The notes under the pieces: generated by a model
What the model was told of the DNA's origin: nothing
The model's input: the letters and a program-made list of their open reading frames with translations, nothing else
Database searches by the model: none
DNA from: Halalkalibacter alkalisediminis
GTDB taxonomy: Bacteria > Bacillota > Bacilli > Bacillales > Bacillaceae_D
Reading direction: 5' to 3'
Assembly (NCBI RefSeq): GCF_028610705.1
Contig: NZ_JAQQWT010000013.1
Location: 39,273-103,272 of the forward strand
DNA length: 64,000 nucleotides
Shown: piece after piece, positions 28,798 to 37,683 of the stretch
Layout of the letters: each line of letters opens with the position of its first letter
Position numbering within the stretch: position 1 is the stretch's first letter
Position numbers and translations under genes: made by a program

Positions 28798-30096
28798 ATG
28801 AGCAACAGAGCTGTAATCGTCATTATTCTATGTTTACTTGCAGGGGTGTCATTAATTTATGTTGCCCCGTATTCTAGTGAGCGTGATGAAAAAAATGAGA
28901 AAGAACTAATTGAGCTTACGTTTTTACGTAATTTAGCGAACCTAGCGTCTAATCAGGCATATGAAGAGTTGGTTGCTGAGTTTGAAGAAGCTCATCCTCA
29001 TATTAAGATCAATATGCTTTCCATGTACTGGGCTAATGAATATGAACTCAGGCTCCGAACTGAGTTAGTTGCTGGAAACCATCCAGACATTATGTCCATT
29101 GATAGTCCTAACTTAGCTTTATATGCCAATGCCGGTACGCTATTATCGTTAGATCGATACATGAAAGAAGAAGGCGATATTGAAGACATCTTTGAGCACA
29201 CATTGAAAGGGTTAACCTATCAGGATGAAATTTATCTTGCCCCTATCGCCGAATCTAGTATTGCCTTATTTTATAATAAGCATCTTTTTATCGAGGCTGG
29301 GATCCCTTTTCCGTCAAGAGAACAAGCGATGACATGGGACGAGGTACTCGAGATTGCCCAAAAAATTCATAATCCAGAACAGGGTATTTATGGGATCGAC
29401 CCGGCTCAAGGCTTTGGTGAAGGAGAAGGCCCTGCTTATTTTAAATTGCCATTCCTGTGGCAGTTCGGAGCAGATGTATTAAGTCCAGATGCGACAACTG
29501 CTGATGGATATTTAAATTCTGAAGAAGCATTGGAAGCCCTTAAATTTTATCAAGACTTATATTTGAAGCATCGTGTAGCAACGGTCGAGTTGCCTCCTCT
29601 TCCTTTTGAATCGAATCAGCTTGCTATGACGGTCTTGGGGTCTTGGCACTTGGTAGATTTTGAAAGTTATGGTTTGGTGTTAGGCGAAGACTTTGGGATC
29701 GCACCATTGCCAAAAGCTGATTACCAAGTTACACCAAATGGAGGTTGGGCTCTAGGGATTTCAGCAAAGTCTGAACATCCAGATGAAGCGTGGGAATTTA
29801 TTAAATTTGCTACAAGCTATAATGCTGTCAAAAAGCATTCGGAGATCACAGGAGATATCCCGGCAAGGTACTCTGTAGTCCAGGAGCTGCCTGAGCTTAA
29901 AGAGTATCCAAAAAACATTTTTATTGAACAAGGACAAACCTATTCAAAGAACCGCCCAGTCACCCCAGCTTATCCAGTTATTAGTAACGCTATAAAGGAA
30001 TTATTTGAAGACATCGTTCTCATCGAAAAAGACGTAAAAGAAGCCGCAGACGAAGCCGTAGAAAAAATTAATAACGCTCTCAACTCGACGCAATGA
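28798..30096 (+). CDS. Extracellular solute-binding protein, membrane-anchored, paired with YesM/YesN
   Basis: 432 residues of the family 1 (MalE-type) sugar-binding proteins. It has an N-terminal hydrophobic helix (about 5-25) but no lipobox cysteine, so it is anchored by an uncleaved signal or released. A typical binding-protein body follows (GNHPDIMSIDSPNLALYA, GTLLSLD, PNGGWALGISAKSEHPDEAWEFIKF). It begins 39 bases after yesN with AAAGGGG upstream, and the LplB/YtcP-type permeases have a different binding protein, so this one may present ligand to the sensor kinase. A decayed copy is at 40644. Confidence 0.85.
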   Translation: MSNRAVIVIILCLLAGVSLIYVAPYSSERDEKNEKELIELTFLRNLANLASNQAYEELVAEFEEAHPHIKINMLSMYWANEYELRLRTELVAGNHPDIMSIDSPNLALYANAGTLLSLDRYMKEEGDIEDIFEHTLKGLTYQDEIYLAPIAESSIALFYNKHLFIEAGIPFPSREQAMTWDEVLEIAQKIHNPEQGIYGIDPAQGFGEGEGPAYFKLPFLWQFGADVLSPDATTADGYLNSEEALEALKFYQDLYLKHRVATVELPPLPFESNQLAMTVLGSWHLVDFESYGLVLGEDFGIAPLPKADYQVTPNGGWALGISAKSEHPDEAWEFIKFATSYNAVKKHSEITGDIPARYSVVQELPELKEYPKNIFIEQGQTYSKNRPVTPAYPVISNAIKELFEDIVLIEKDVKEAADEAVEKINNALNSTQ

Positions 30097-30185
30097 GTAT
30101 AGCTACTATATGGTTTTTAGCACCTCGAAAGCGGGTTACTCAGAGAATGAGAGCAGCGAGCGTAGCCATTACCAAGCTACGTTGC

Positions 30186-30226
30186 ATTAGAAAAACCCCT
30201 AGAATGACTAGGGTTTTTTTTGTGGA
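30186..30226 (+). terminator. Terminator after the sensor operon
   Basis: AAAACCCCTAG pairs with CTAGGGTTTTTTTT. A second small hairpin (CGTAGC / GCTACG) lies just upstream near 30158–30178. Confidence 0.85.
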
Positions 30227-30261
30227 GTCTTGCTAAGTATGCTGAGTGTGTTAGGACACCT

Positions 30262-30326
30262 GAATATTTTAAACAGCCTTAACCAAAAATATTAAACTAT
30301 TATCTTCAATGCTTTTGGTAAAGTAA
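30262..30326 (+). promoter_or_regulatory. Operator/promoter copy A of the fructan regulon
   Basis: Two direct half-sites, ATATTTTAAA and AAATATTAAA, about 23 bases apart, are followed by a TTTTG-preceded -10 TAAAGT at 30319, exactly 57 bases from the start of the block. No -35 hexamer is recognisable, as expected for an activator-dependent promoter. Aligns without gaps to 31071 and 40999. Drives the DUF624 gene. Confidence 0.7.
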
Positions 30327-30372
30327 AGAAGAGGTGGACAAACGAATGTTATCACAATGGAGGTGCACAACA

Positions 30373-31002
30373 ATGTTTGAAAGGTATCCATGGTACATGC
30401 GACTAGGCACTTTGGCATTTAATTTAGTTTTATTAAACCTTTTATGGTTTTTATTTTCTTTATTAGGTCTGTTTATATTAGGCTTATTTCCAGCTACTGC
30501 AGCAATGTTTGCTGTTTTAAGACAATCGATTATGGAGGATGAAGATGTCTCTGTCATTAAACTATTTTGGAGCAAATTTAAATCTGAATTCATCATGTCA
30601 AACATTATTGGTTATCTTTTCTTACTTGTTGGCCTGATTTTATACGTTGATTTAAGAGTATTACAATTATTAGATACCGGCCTTTTACAATTAGCTTTAG
30701 CGAGCATCACAGTCGTTGTTGGTTTTGTCTATTTACTAACGTTACTTTTTATTTTTCCGCTATTTGTTCATTTCGATTTAAAGATTTGGCAATACCCAAA
30801 ACATGCTTTAATTCTGGCTGTTGCCAAACCGTTCCAAACGATTATGATGATTGGTGGGTTAGCGATCGTATTTTTTATATATATAAATTTCCCAGTATTA
30901 ATCTTTATTTTTGGTATGAGCTTAATCAGTTTTGTGATGATGAAAGTAGCATCGTACTCGTTGCCGAGAAAAGAGTTTACCTTGAATGAAGCAGTTGAAT
31001 AA
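30373..31002 (+). CDS. DUF624 (YesL-family) membrane protein
   Basis: About 209 residues with five or six membrane helices. The N-terminus (MFERYPWYMRLGTLAFNLVLLNLLW) and the GLFPATAAMFAVLR segment are typical of YesL/DUF624 proteins, which commonly sit beside YesM/YesN systems and oligosaccharide transporters; their function is unknown. ATG at 30373 with GGAGGTG; the longer open frame from 30334 has no such site. Own terminator downstream. Confidence 0.85.
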   Translation: MFERYPWYMRLGTLAFNLVLLNLLWFLFSLLGLFILGLFPATAAMFAVLRQSIMEDEDVSVIKLFWSKFKSEFIMSNIIGYLFLLVGLILYVDLRVLQLLDTGLLQLALASITVVVGFVYLLTLLFIFPLFVHFDLKIWQYPKHALILAVAKPFQTIMMIGGLAIVFFIYINFPVLIFIFGMSLISFVMMKVASYSLPRKEFTLNEAVE

Positions 31003-31010
31003 AGTGAAGT

Positions 31011-31040
31011 CCTCTAGTTAGCAACTAGGGGATTTTTTAT
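31011..31040 (+). terminator. Terminator of the DUF624 gene
   Basis: CCTCTAGTT pairs with AACTAGGGG (one wobble) and is followed by ATTTTTTAT. Near-identical to the hairpin at 40899. Confidence 0.85.
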
Positions 31041-31070
31041 GTCTAATTTCTGCAACCGTTTTCAGATGCC

Positions 31071-31137
31071 GAAAATATTAAACAAGTTAAACCAAAAATA
31101 TTGAAATATATTCTTAAAACATTTTGCTATATTAAAG
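31071..31137 (+). promoter_or_regulatory. Operator/promoter copy B of the fructan regulon
   Basis: Same 67-bp layout as 30262: AAATATTAAA and CCAAAAATATTGAAA half-sites, then TTTTG and -10 TATATT at 31128, 57 bases from the block start. Drives the permease–binding protein–GH32 operon. Confidence 0.72.
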
Positions 31138-31281
31138 ACAAGAAAGCGGTACCTTACTTTAAACACAAGGATTACAGCTTTTTTGAAACATTGATGCAAA
31201 TCGAAAAAGGTAGGAGGAATAAAAGTTTTCAAGATTCAAGAGTTAGTAAAAGATAAATCTATTACTTAAGGAGGGGTTTTC

Positions 31282-32259
31282 ATGGCTAAAGAGTTGGGCT
31301 CGCCGGTTAAGGTTGCTGGTGTTTCTTCTAATAAGGTTCCTAATGTAACCAAAAAGAAACAAAGCCCTCTAAACTATATTAAGAATAATTATATGCTGTA
31401 TGTATTTTTAGCACCTGCTGTCATCTTAGTTTTTCTATTTAATTATATTCCCATGTATGGAGTGACAATTGCGTTTAAGGATTTTAGTCCAACAAGAGGA
31501 ATCATGGCAAGTGAATGGGTTGGTTTTGCACATTTTACGAATTTCTTACAATCACCCAACTTTCATCAAATTTTTGCAAATACGATAAAACTAAGTGCTT
31601 TTGAACTTCTCATCGGATTTCCTGTTCCAATTATATTAGCCCTTATGTTAAATCAGATGAGAAGAGCAAATATCAAAAAGAACATTCAATTAATGATTTA
31701 TGCACCACACTTTATATCAGCAGTTGTCATCGGCGGGATGATTTTTATCTTTCTATCACCAGCAGGACCTATTAATGCTATGTTATCGGTTTTCCTGGAT
31801 CGCCCTATTTCGTTTATGTCTGATCCGGATTATTTTAGAACCATTTTCATTGCTTCTGGAATATGGCAAGGCGCTGGTTTTGCATCGATCATATATGTTG
31901 CGGCACTTTCAAATACGGATCCACAGTTACATGATGCTGCAACAATTGACGGGGCATCACTATTACAAAGAATTTGGCATATTGACGTCCAAGTATTAAA
32001 ACCAACGATGGCTGTCCTTTTTATTCTTGCAGTTGGTGGAATCATGGGTGTTGGATTTGAAAAAGCATACCTTCTTCAAACGGACATGAACTTACCTGCT
32101 TCAGAAATCATTGATACCTATGTGTATAAACGTGGGTTACAAGCAGGAGACTGGTCATTTGGTGCAGCAGTTGGATTATTTAACTCAGTTGTGAGCTTGA
32201 TGTTGCTTGTGTCTGTAAACTATATTGTTAAGCGATTTAATGGTGAATCACTTTACTAG
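31282..32259 (+). CDS. Oligosaccharide ABC permease, LplB-like
   Basis: 325 residues, six membrane helices after a basic N-terminus. The ABC permease EAA loop is present (AALSNTDPQLHDAATIDGASLLQRIWHIDV). Belongs to the LplB group that handles complex oligosaccharides. ATG with AAGGAGGGG. First gene of the operon 31282–36325. Its ATPase is not encoded nearby. Confidence 0.92.
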   Translation: MAKELGSPVKVAGVSSNKVPNVTKKKQSPLNYIKNNYMLYVFLAPAVILVFLFNYIPMYGVTIAFKDFSPTRGIMASEWVGFAHFTNFLQSPNFHQIFANTIKLSAFELLIGFPVPIILALMLNQMRRANIKKNIQLMIYAPHFISAVVIGGMIFIFLSPAGPINAMLSVFLDRPISFMSDPDYFRTIFIASGIWQGAGFASIIYVAALSNTDPQLHDAATIDGASLLQRIWHIDVQVLKPTMAVLFILAVGGIMGVGFEKAYLLQTDMNLPASEIIDTYVYKRGLQAGDWSFGAAVGLFNSVVSLMLLVSVNYIVKRFNGESLY

Positions 32260-32274
32260 AAAGGAGTTAGTAGG

Positions 32275-33234
32275 ATGAGTAACTTTAAAAAAGAAGAAAA
32301 AAGCAACAGGAAGAAAAAACGACTACTGCTTCAAAGTAACTCGAACCAAAATAGATTAATTAACAACTCTAAAACGGATCGATTCATACTTCTTTTAAAT
32401 AAAGTTGTACTAGGTTTAGTTGTATTAATTGTTACGATTCCTCTTTTATATGTGTTATTGGGTTCGTTTTTACAGCCTCATATTCTAGTAACTAGGGGAA
32501 TCTCGTTTAATCCTGAGCATTGGACGATTGACGGTTATGTACGAATATTTACTGATGGATCCATCATGAGAGGCTTTTTAAATTCAGTTTTGTATGCTGG
32601 GGGTTTTACGCTCATATCAGTTGGATTTTCAATCCTAGCAGGATATTCTTTATCTATTGATAATCTAGTTGGGAAAAAAGCTTTAATGATTTTCTTCCTT
32701 TTTACAATGTTCTTTAATGGGGGAATGATCCCAACATATTTACTTGTAAGAGAGCTTGGGATGATTAATACACCTTGGGCGGTTATATTGCCCGGAGCTG
32801 TTACCGTTTGGAACATTATTTTAGCTAGAACTTATTTTAAAGCGTTACCAAATGAGTTGAAAGAAGCGGCAAGAATTGATGGTGCTTCTGACTTCAAAAT
32901 ATTCTTAAACATCATATTACCATTGGCTAAGCCAATTATTTTTGTACTCGCTCTATATGCTTTCATTGGGCAATGGAATTCATATTTTAACGCAATGATT
33001 TATCTGGAAGACAGGTCATTATATCCACTGCAGTTAATTATGCGGGACATTTTAATCCAAAACGAAGTCCAACCTGGAATGATTGCAGATCAACTTGCAA
33101 GGGCGGAGATGCAAAGGATAGCCGAGATGATCAAGTATTCATCGATTGTTGTGGCAAGTTTACCGTTATTAATTATGTACCCATTCTTCCAAAAATACTT
33201 TGAAAAAGGTGTTATGGTCGGGTCATTAAAATAA
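32275..33234 (+). CDS. Oligosaccharide ABC permease, YtcP/LplC-like
   Basis: 319 residues with a long basic N-terminal tail (about 40 residues), six membrane helices, and the EAA loop ELKEAARIDGASDFKIFLNIILPLAKP. Pairs with the LplB-like permease. AAAGGAG upstream, 15 bases after the preceding stop. Confidence 0.92.
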   Translation: MSNFKKEEKSNRKKKRLLLQSNSNQNRLINNSKTDRFILLLNKVVLGLVVLIVTIPLLYVLLGSFLQPHILVTRGISFNPEHWTIDGYVRIFTDGSIMRGFLNSVLYAGGFTLISVGFSILAGYSLSIDNLVGKKALMIFFLFTMFFNGGMIPTYLLVRELGMINTPWAVILPGAVTVWNIILARTYFKALPNELKEAARIDGASDFKIFLNIILPLAKPIIFVLALYAFIGQWNSYFNAMIYLEDRSLYPLQLIMRDILIQNEVQPGMIADQLARAEMQRIAEMIKYSSIVVASLPLLIMYPFFQKYFEKGVMVGSLK

Positions 33235-33257
33235 AAAAAGTTAAGTGGGGGATTGTT

Positions 33258-34859
33258 ATGAAAAAAATGTTTAAAACAATGTCAGCAATGTTAATTGGAA
33301 CGTCACTGCTCGTTGCATGTAGCGGCAATTCTGAAAAAACATGGTCTGAGGATTATGAGCTATCAGATATATCATTTCCATTAGAAGAAGAAGTATCATT
33401 AAAATTTTTAACAGAAAGCTCACCGTTAGCACCTGAGGATCCAAATGATAAATTAATTTTTCAGCGCCTTGAAGAACAAACAGGGGTTCATATTGAGTGG
33501 AGAAACTTTACAGGAGCACAATTTGGTGAAAGAAGAAACTTAGCGATGTCTAGTGGTGAAATGCCGGATGCAATATTTAATGCAGGGTATAGTGATTATG
33601 AATTATTAAATTTAGCAAAAGACGAAGCCATTATTCCTCTTAACGATTTAATTGATAATTATATGCCTAATTTACAAGCGGTGTTTGAGGAAGCACCACA
33701 GTATCGAGCAATGATGACGGCTCCAGACGGAAACATTTATTCTTTCCCTTGGATTGAAGAACTTGGAGAAGGAAAAGAAAGTATTCACTCCGTTGATAAT
33801 TTCCCATGGATTAATGTGAAATGGTTAAATGAATTAGGATTAGAAATGCCAACAACAACTGATGAATTAAAAGAAGTACTAATTGCATTTAGAGATCATG
33901 ATCCAGCTGGTGACGGACAAACGATTCCGATGTCCTTTATCATTAATGATGGCGGACAAGATCCAGGATTCTTATTTGGCTCTTTTGGTCTAGGTGATAA
34001 TTGGGATCGTACAGTCGTAACAAATGATGGTGAAGTGAAACTAACGGCAGCAGACGAAGGGTATAAAGAAGCAATTAAATTCATGAATGAATTATATGAA
34101 GAGGATTTACTGGATATTGAAGGTTTCGAACAAGATTGGCCGAGATATGTTGCTAAAGGACAAGAAGGACGTTATGGGTTGTACTTCACTTGGGATAAAG
34201 GAAATATTTCAGGGATGAACGATGATTATGATCTTATGGCTCCATTAGCAGGTCCTGATGGTCACGTCAATGTGACAAGAACAAATGGAATGGGCTTTGA
34301 TCGTACAAAAATGGTTATTACAAGTGCAAACCAAAATCTTGAATTAACAGCAAAATGGATTGACCAACTGTATGATCCGACTCAATCAGTACAAAACAAC
34401 TGGGGCACGTATGGGGATGACTCGCAGCAAAACATTTTTGAATTCGATGAAAGCGCTCAAATGTTAAAGCACTTACCGTTAGACGGTACCGCACCTGTTG
34501 AATTGAGAGAGAGAACTTCTATTGGCGGCCCTTTAGCAATACTAGATAGCTATTATGGAACGGTTACAACGAAACCAGACGATGCTGCATGGAGACTAGG
34601 TTTAATGGAAGAAGTGATGGTTCCACACATGCAAGCAGAAAATATTTATCCTAGAGTTTTTCATAGCAGAGAGGAACTAGATCGACTTTCGACAATTGAA
34701 GCAGATTTAATGCCTTTCGTTAATAGAAAACGAGCAGAGTGGATCACAAATGGGAAAGTGGAAGAAGAATGGAAAGCGTATTTAGTCGAATTAGATCGTC
34801 TTAATTTCCAAGAATGGTTAGAAATTAAACAAGCTGGATATGATCGTGCAACAGAATAA
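33258..34859 (+). CDS. Oligosaccharide-binding lipoprotein (YtcQ/LipO-like)
   Basis: 533 residues. Lipoprotein signal ending LLVACSGNS (Cys about 21), then a large family 1 binding protein with aromatic-rich ligand regions (EWRNFTGAQFGERRN, GQEGRYGLYFTWDKGN). The size is typical of binding proteins serving LplB/YtcP-type permeases. It should capture fructo-oligosaccharides, judging from the adjoining GH32 gene. The stop is 20 bases before the GH32 start. Confidence 0.92.
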   Translation: MKKMFKTMSAMLIGTSLLVACSGNSEKTWSEDYELSDISFPLEEEVSLKFLTESSPLAPEDPNDKLIFQRLEEQTGVHIEWRNFTGAQFGERRNLAMSSGEMPDAIFNAGYSDYELLNLAKDEAIIPLNDLIDNYMPNLQAVFEEAPQYRAMMTAPDGNIYSFPWIEELGEGKESIHSVDNFPWINVKWLNELGLEMPTTTDELKEVLIAFRDHDPAGDGQTIPMSFIINDGGQDPGFLFGSFGLGDNWDRTVVTNDGEVKLTAADEGYKEAIKFMNELYEEDLLDIEGFEQDWPRYVAKGQEGRYGLYFTWDKGNISGMNDDYDLMAPLAGPDGHVNVTRTNGMGFDRTKMVITSANQNLELTAKWIDQLYDPTQSVQNNWGTYGDDSQQNIFEFDESAQMLKHLPLDGTAPVELRERTSIGGPLAILDSYYGTVTTKPDDAAWRLGLMEEVMVPHMQAENIYPRVFHSREELDRLSTIEADLMPFVNRKRAEWITNGKVEEEWKAYLVELDRLNFQEWLEIKQAGYDRATE

Positions 34860-34879
34860 AAATGGAGGTTATGAAAAAA

Positions 34880-36325
34880 ATGACAATTAATTCCCTAGCA
34901 ACATACAGACCAAAATTACACTTTGCTCCTAAAAAGAATTGGATGAATGATCCTAATGGTATGGTGTATTTCCAAGGAGAATACCATCTATTCTTTCAAT
35001 ATCATCCGGATGGAACAACGTGGGGTCCCATGCACTGGGGCCACGCGGTTAGTAAGGACATGATAACTTGGGAGGAGCTCGATATTGCATTATATCCAGA
35101 TGAACATGGAACGATTTTCTCTGGCAGTGCGGTTGTCGATTGGAACAATACGTCTGGTTTTTTCCCAGACGAGCCAGGACTAGTCGCTATTTTCACGCAT
35201 CACTTAGAAGGAACGGAAGGAAAACCTTCAGTTCAAACTCAAAGTTTAGCTTTCAGTCATGATAAAGGAAGAACGTGGACAAAGTACGAAGGGAATCCAA
35301 TTCTTGGTCATGATACAAAAGTAGACTTCAGAGATCCGAAAGTGTTCTGGCATAAGGAAACTGAAAAATGGATGATGTCATTAGCGACAGGTCAAACGAT
35401 CACCTTTTATTCTTCACCAAACTTAATTGATTGGAAGTTTGAAAGTGAATTTGGTGAGGGATTTGGTTCTCACGATGGCGTGTGGGAATGCCCAGATTTA
35501 TTTAAATTAAAGGTAGAAGACAGCGATGAAGAGAAATGGGTGTTGATTGTAAGCATTGGAGATAATCCTGAATTTGATAATGGGTCATTTACACAATATT
35601 TCACTGGCTCCTTTGATGGTTCCACCTTTACTTCAGATCATGAATCGATTAAATTGCTCGACTTTGGAAGAGATAATTATGCAGGTGTGAGCTTTTCGGA
35701 TATCCCTGAAGAGGATGGAAGACGCATCTACCTTGGCTGGATGAGTAACTGGAGGTATGCGAATCAAGTCCCAACAGAGGGATGGCGCAGTCAAATGACG
35801 TTGCCGCGAGAGCTTTCTGTTCGGAAAGTTGGAGAAGACTATAAAGTTATTCAAAGATTGGTAGGAGAACTCGATTCTTATTTTTCTGAAAAGGTTGACA
35901 TTGACGAGTGTATCGTAGAAGGAACAAAAACAGTAAAAGTTGAAGAATCGTATGTTGATTTGACTTTAAATCTTGAGAGAGTGGATGCAGAACAATTTGG
36001 CATCACTGTGCATCATACAATAGAGCAACATACGACGATTACATTTGATTCATCAAAGAACGTATTGGTATTAGACCGTAAAAAGTCAGGACAAATTGAC
36101 TTTTCGGATATGTTCTTACTCGATCAAGAGGTGAAGCTTGAGAATACAGACAAGGTTCAACTGCGTTTAGTTGTTGACTCTTCATCTTTAGAATTACTAG
36201 TTAATGATGGGGAGTATTCTCTAACAAGTTTAGTGTATCCGGATAAAGCTTGTGAAGCGATCTCGATTCATACGTTTAATGGAACGATCAAAGCTGCTGG
36301 TTACGTCTCATTCCCTTGTAAATAA
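34880..36325 (+). CDS. Intracellular GH32 fructan hydrolase / sucrose-6-phosphate-type invertase
   Basis: About 481 residues, no signal peptide, so cytoplasmic. Five-bladed propeller with nucleophile Asp24 in WMNDPNG, transition-state Asp152 in FRDPK and acid/base Glu203 in WECPDLF, followed by the C-terminal beta-sandwich. All GH32 catalytic residues are intact. Probably releases fructose from imported fructo-oligosaccharides. I chose ATG at 34880, 9–11 bases after GGAGGTT; ATGs at 34862 and 34871 overlap or crowd that site. Last gene of the transporter operon. Confidence 0.92.
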   Translation: MTINSLATYRPKLHFAPKKNWMNDPNGMVYFQGEYHLFFQYHPDGTTWGPMHWGHAVSKDMITWEELDIALYPDEHGTIFSGSAVVDWNNTSGFFPDEPGLVAIFTHHLEGTEGKPSVQTQSLAFSHDKGRTWTKYEGNPILGHDTKVDFRDPKVFWHKETEKWMMSLATGQTITFYSSPNLIDWKFESEFGEGFGSHDGVWECPDLFKLKVEDSDEEKWVLIVSIGDNPEFDNGSFTQYFTGSFDGSTFTSDHESIKLLDFGRDNYAGVSFSDIPEEDGRRIYLGWMSNWRYANQVPTEGWRSQMTLPRELSVRKVGEDYKVIQRLVGELDSYFSEKVDIDECIVEGTKTVKVEESYVDLTLNLERVDAEQFGITVHHTIEQHTTITFDSSKNVLVLDRKKSGQIDFSDMFLLDQEVKLENTDKVQLRLVVDSSSLELLVNDGEYSLTSLVYPDKACEAISIHTFNGTIKAAGYVSFPCK

Positions 36326-36351
36326 GTAGAGAAAAAAATGTAAGACATCAG

Positions 36352-36409
36352 GGAGGAAACGGTTATAGGAGGGTGAGTTAGCCTCTCTATGTTTCCTCCT
36401 TTTTCTATC
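36352..36409 (+). terminator. Terminator after the GH32 transporter operon
   Basis: GGAGGAAA pairs with TTTCCTCC, with an inner GGAGG / CCTCT stem, followed by TTTTTC. Confidence 0.75.
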
Positions 36410-36437
36410 ACATTAACCAAAACAGAGGTGAACAGGA

Positions 36438-37403
36438 ATGAATTCAAACTCATCCGTTATTTGTATAGGAGAGGTATTAATAGATTTTTTCTGTACAGAT
36501 ATTGGAATTGATTTAGTCGGTGGGCAGAATTTTGAGAAACAGGCAGGTGGTGCCCCGGCTAATGTATGCGCGACGATTGTCAAACTTGGCGGTACGGCAA
36601 TGTTTAGTGGGAAAGTTGGAAATGATCCATTTGGTCACTTTTTAAAAAAGACATTAGATGAAGTAAAGGTGGATACATCAATGCTTGTGTTAGATGATGA
36701 AAATCCTACAACGTTGGCATTTGTCTCATTAAAGGAGAATGGAGAAAGAGATTTTGTTTTTAATCGAGGGGCTGATGCCTTTTTATCTGAAGAAGAGCTA
36801 GATCAAGACAAACTAAAAGAAGCGAGCATTTTGCACTTTGGCTCAGCGACAGCTCTATTAGAAGACCCGTTTCGTTCTACTTATTTGAACTCGATCCAAT
36901 CGGCTAAAAAAGAAGGGCAGTTTATCTCATTTGATCCTAATTATCGCTCAGACCTTTGGAAAGGAAGAGAATCCATTTTTGTGGATCTCGTTAAGCAAGG
37001 AATCGCCCTAGCTGATTTTGTCAAAGTCAGTGATGAAGAACTAAGCATCATTTCTGGAGCTGATGAGTTAACAAAAGGTGTTCAAGTTCTCCATCAACTA
37101 GGAGCATGCTTAGTTGCTGTGACATTAGGGAAAAACGGAACACTGATTTCGAATGGAGAAAAGCAAGAGGTTATTCCTAGTATAAAAGTTACTTCAATAG
37201 ATTCTACAGGTGCAGGCGACGCCTTTGTCGGTGCTATGCTCTTTCAATTAGCTAAGGAAGAAGAACCAAAGAAAACAATAGGGGACTTTGACCAAATCAA
37301 AAAGATCACGACTCTCAGTAATAAGGTAGGAGCAATCGTTTGTACGAGAGTAGGAGCCATTTCTGCGATACCAACAAATGAAGAGGTTTTTCAAAAAGGG
37401 TGA
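36438..37403 (+). CDS. PfkB-family fructokinase
   Basis: 321 residues of the ribokinase/PfkB family. N-terminal GEVLIDF and [18 protein letters not shown]-terminal signature with the catalytic Asp in [14 protein letters not shown]. Phosphorylates the fructose released by the GH32 enzymes to fructose 6-phosphate. ATG after AGAGGTGAACAGG. The stop codon lies in the loop of a long perfect hairpin. Confidence 0.9.
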   Translation: MNSNSSVICIGEVLIDFFCTDIGIDLVGGQNFEKQAGGAPANVCATIVKLGGTAMFSGKVGNDPFGHFLKKTLDEVKVDTSMLVLDDENPTTLAFVSLKENGERDFVFNRGADAFLSEEELDQDKLKEASILHFGSATALLEDPFRSTYLNSIQSAKKEGQFISFDPNYRSDLWKGRESIFVDLVKQGIALADFVKVSDEELSIISGADELTKGVQVLHQLGACLVAVTLGKNGTLISNGEKQEVIPSIKVTSIDSTGAGDAFVGAMLFQLAKEEEPKKTIGDFDQIKKITTLSNKVGAIVCTRVGAISAIPTNEEVFQKG

Positions 37404-37425
37404 CTCTCCCTTTTTGAAAAACCTC
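37383..37425. terminator. Perfect 18-bp inverted repeat over the fructokinase stop codon
   Basis: GAGGTTTTTCAAAAAGGG is followed by a 7-base loop (containing the TGA stop) and its exact reverse complement. It is probably a terminator or mRNA-stabilising hairpin, but has no T-tract after it. Confidence 0.6.
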
Positions 37426-37445
37426 GCAAAAGGAGACAGTATTCG

Positions 37446-37591
37446 GTGTTACATCATGTACTAAATGAAGTCTTAATTGAAGCATACAACAAAGCCGTTG
37501 AAAATGGTCGAATGAAGAGTTTATAGAAATATTGGAGATGGAGTTAGCAAAGAGGGGGCTCTCTTTCAGCCTCTTAATCATTAGTAGATAG
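37446..37591 (+). pseudogene. Sda-like sporulation checkpoint gene with a 1-base frameshift
   Basis: From a GTG at 37446 (AAAAGGAG ten bases upstream) the frame reads VLHHVLNEVLIEAYNKAVEN and meets a stop at TAG. Shifting frame near 37509 continues NEEFIEILEMELAKRGLS to a stop at 37591. Joined, this matches the Sda pattern LSDELLIESYxKAxExxLNxDFIELIExEIKRR (paraphrased) of B. subtilis, a small inhibitor of the sporulation kinase KinA. One base is missing relative to an intact gene. It could be a true pseudogene or a sequencing error. Confidence 0.55.
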
Positions 37592-37683
37592 GGTTAAAGC
37601 CCGAAAGTTATTGGACCCTTATGAAGCAGATTTTGAGTCACTATTATCCTGTTTTAAGATTCTTGAGGAGGTTGTCGTTTTTT

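Noticed and set aside
37315..37581. An 88-codon minus-strand ORF over the fructokinase end
   Set aside because: It overlaps a certain gene and the hairpin, has no ribosome-binding site, and the plus strand of the same region explains the coding signal as Sda-like.
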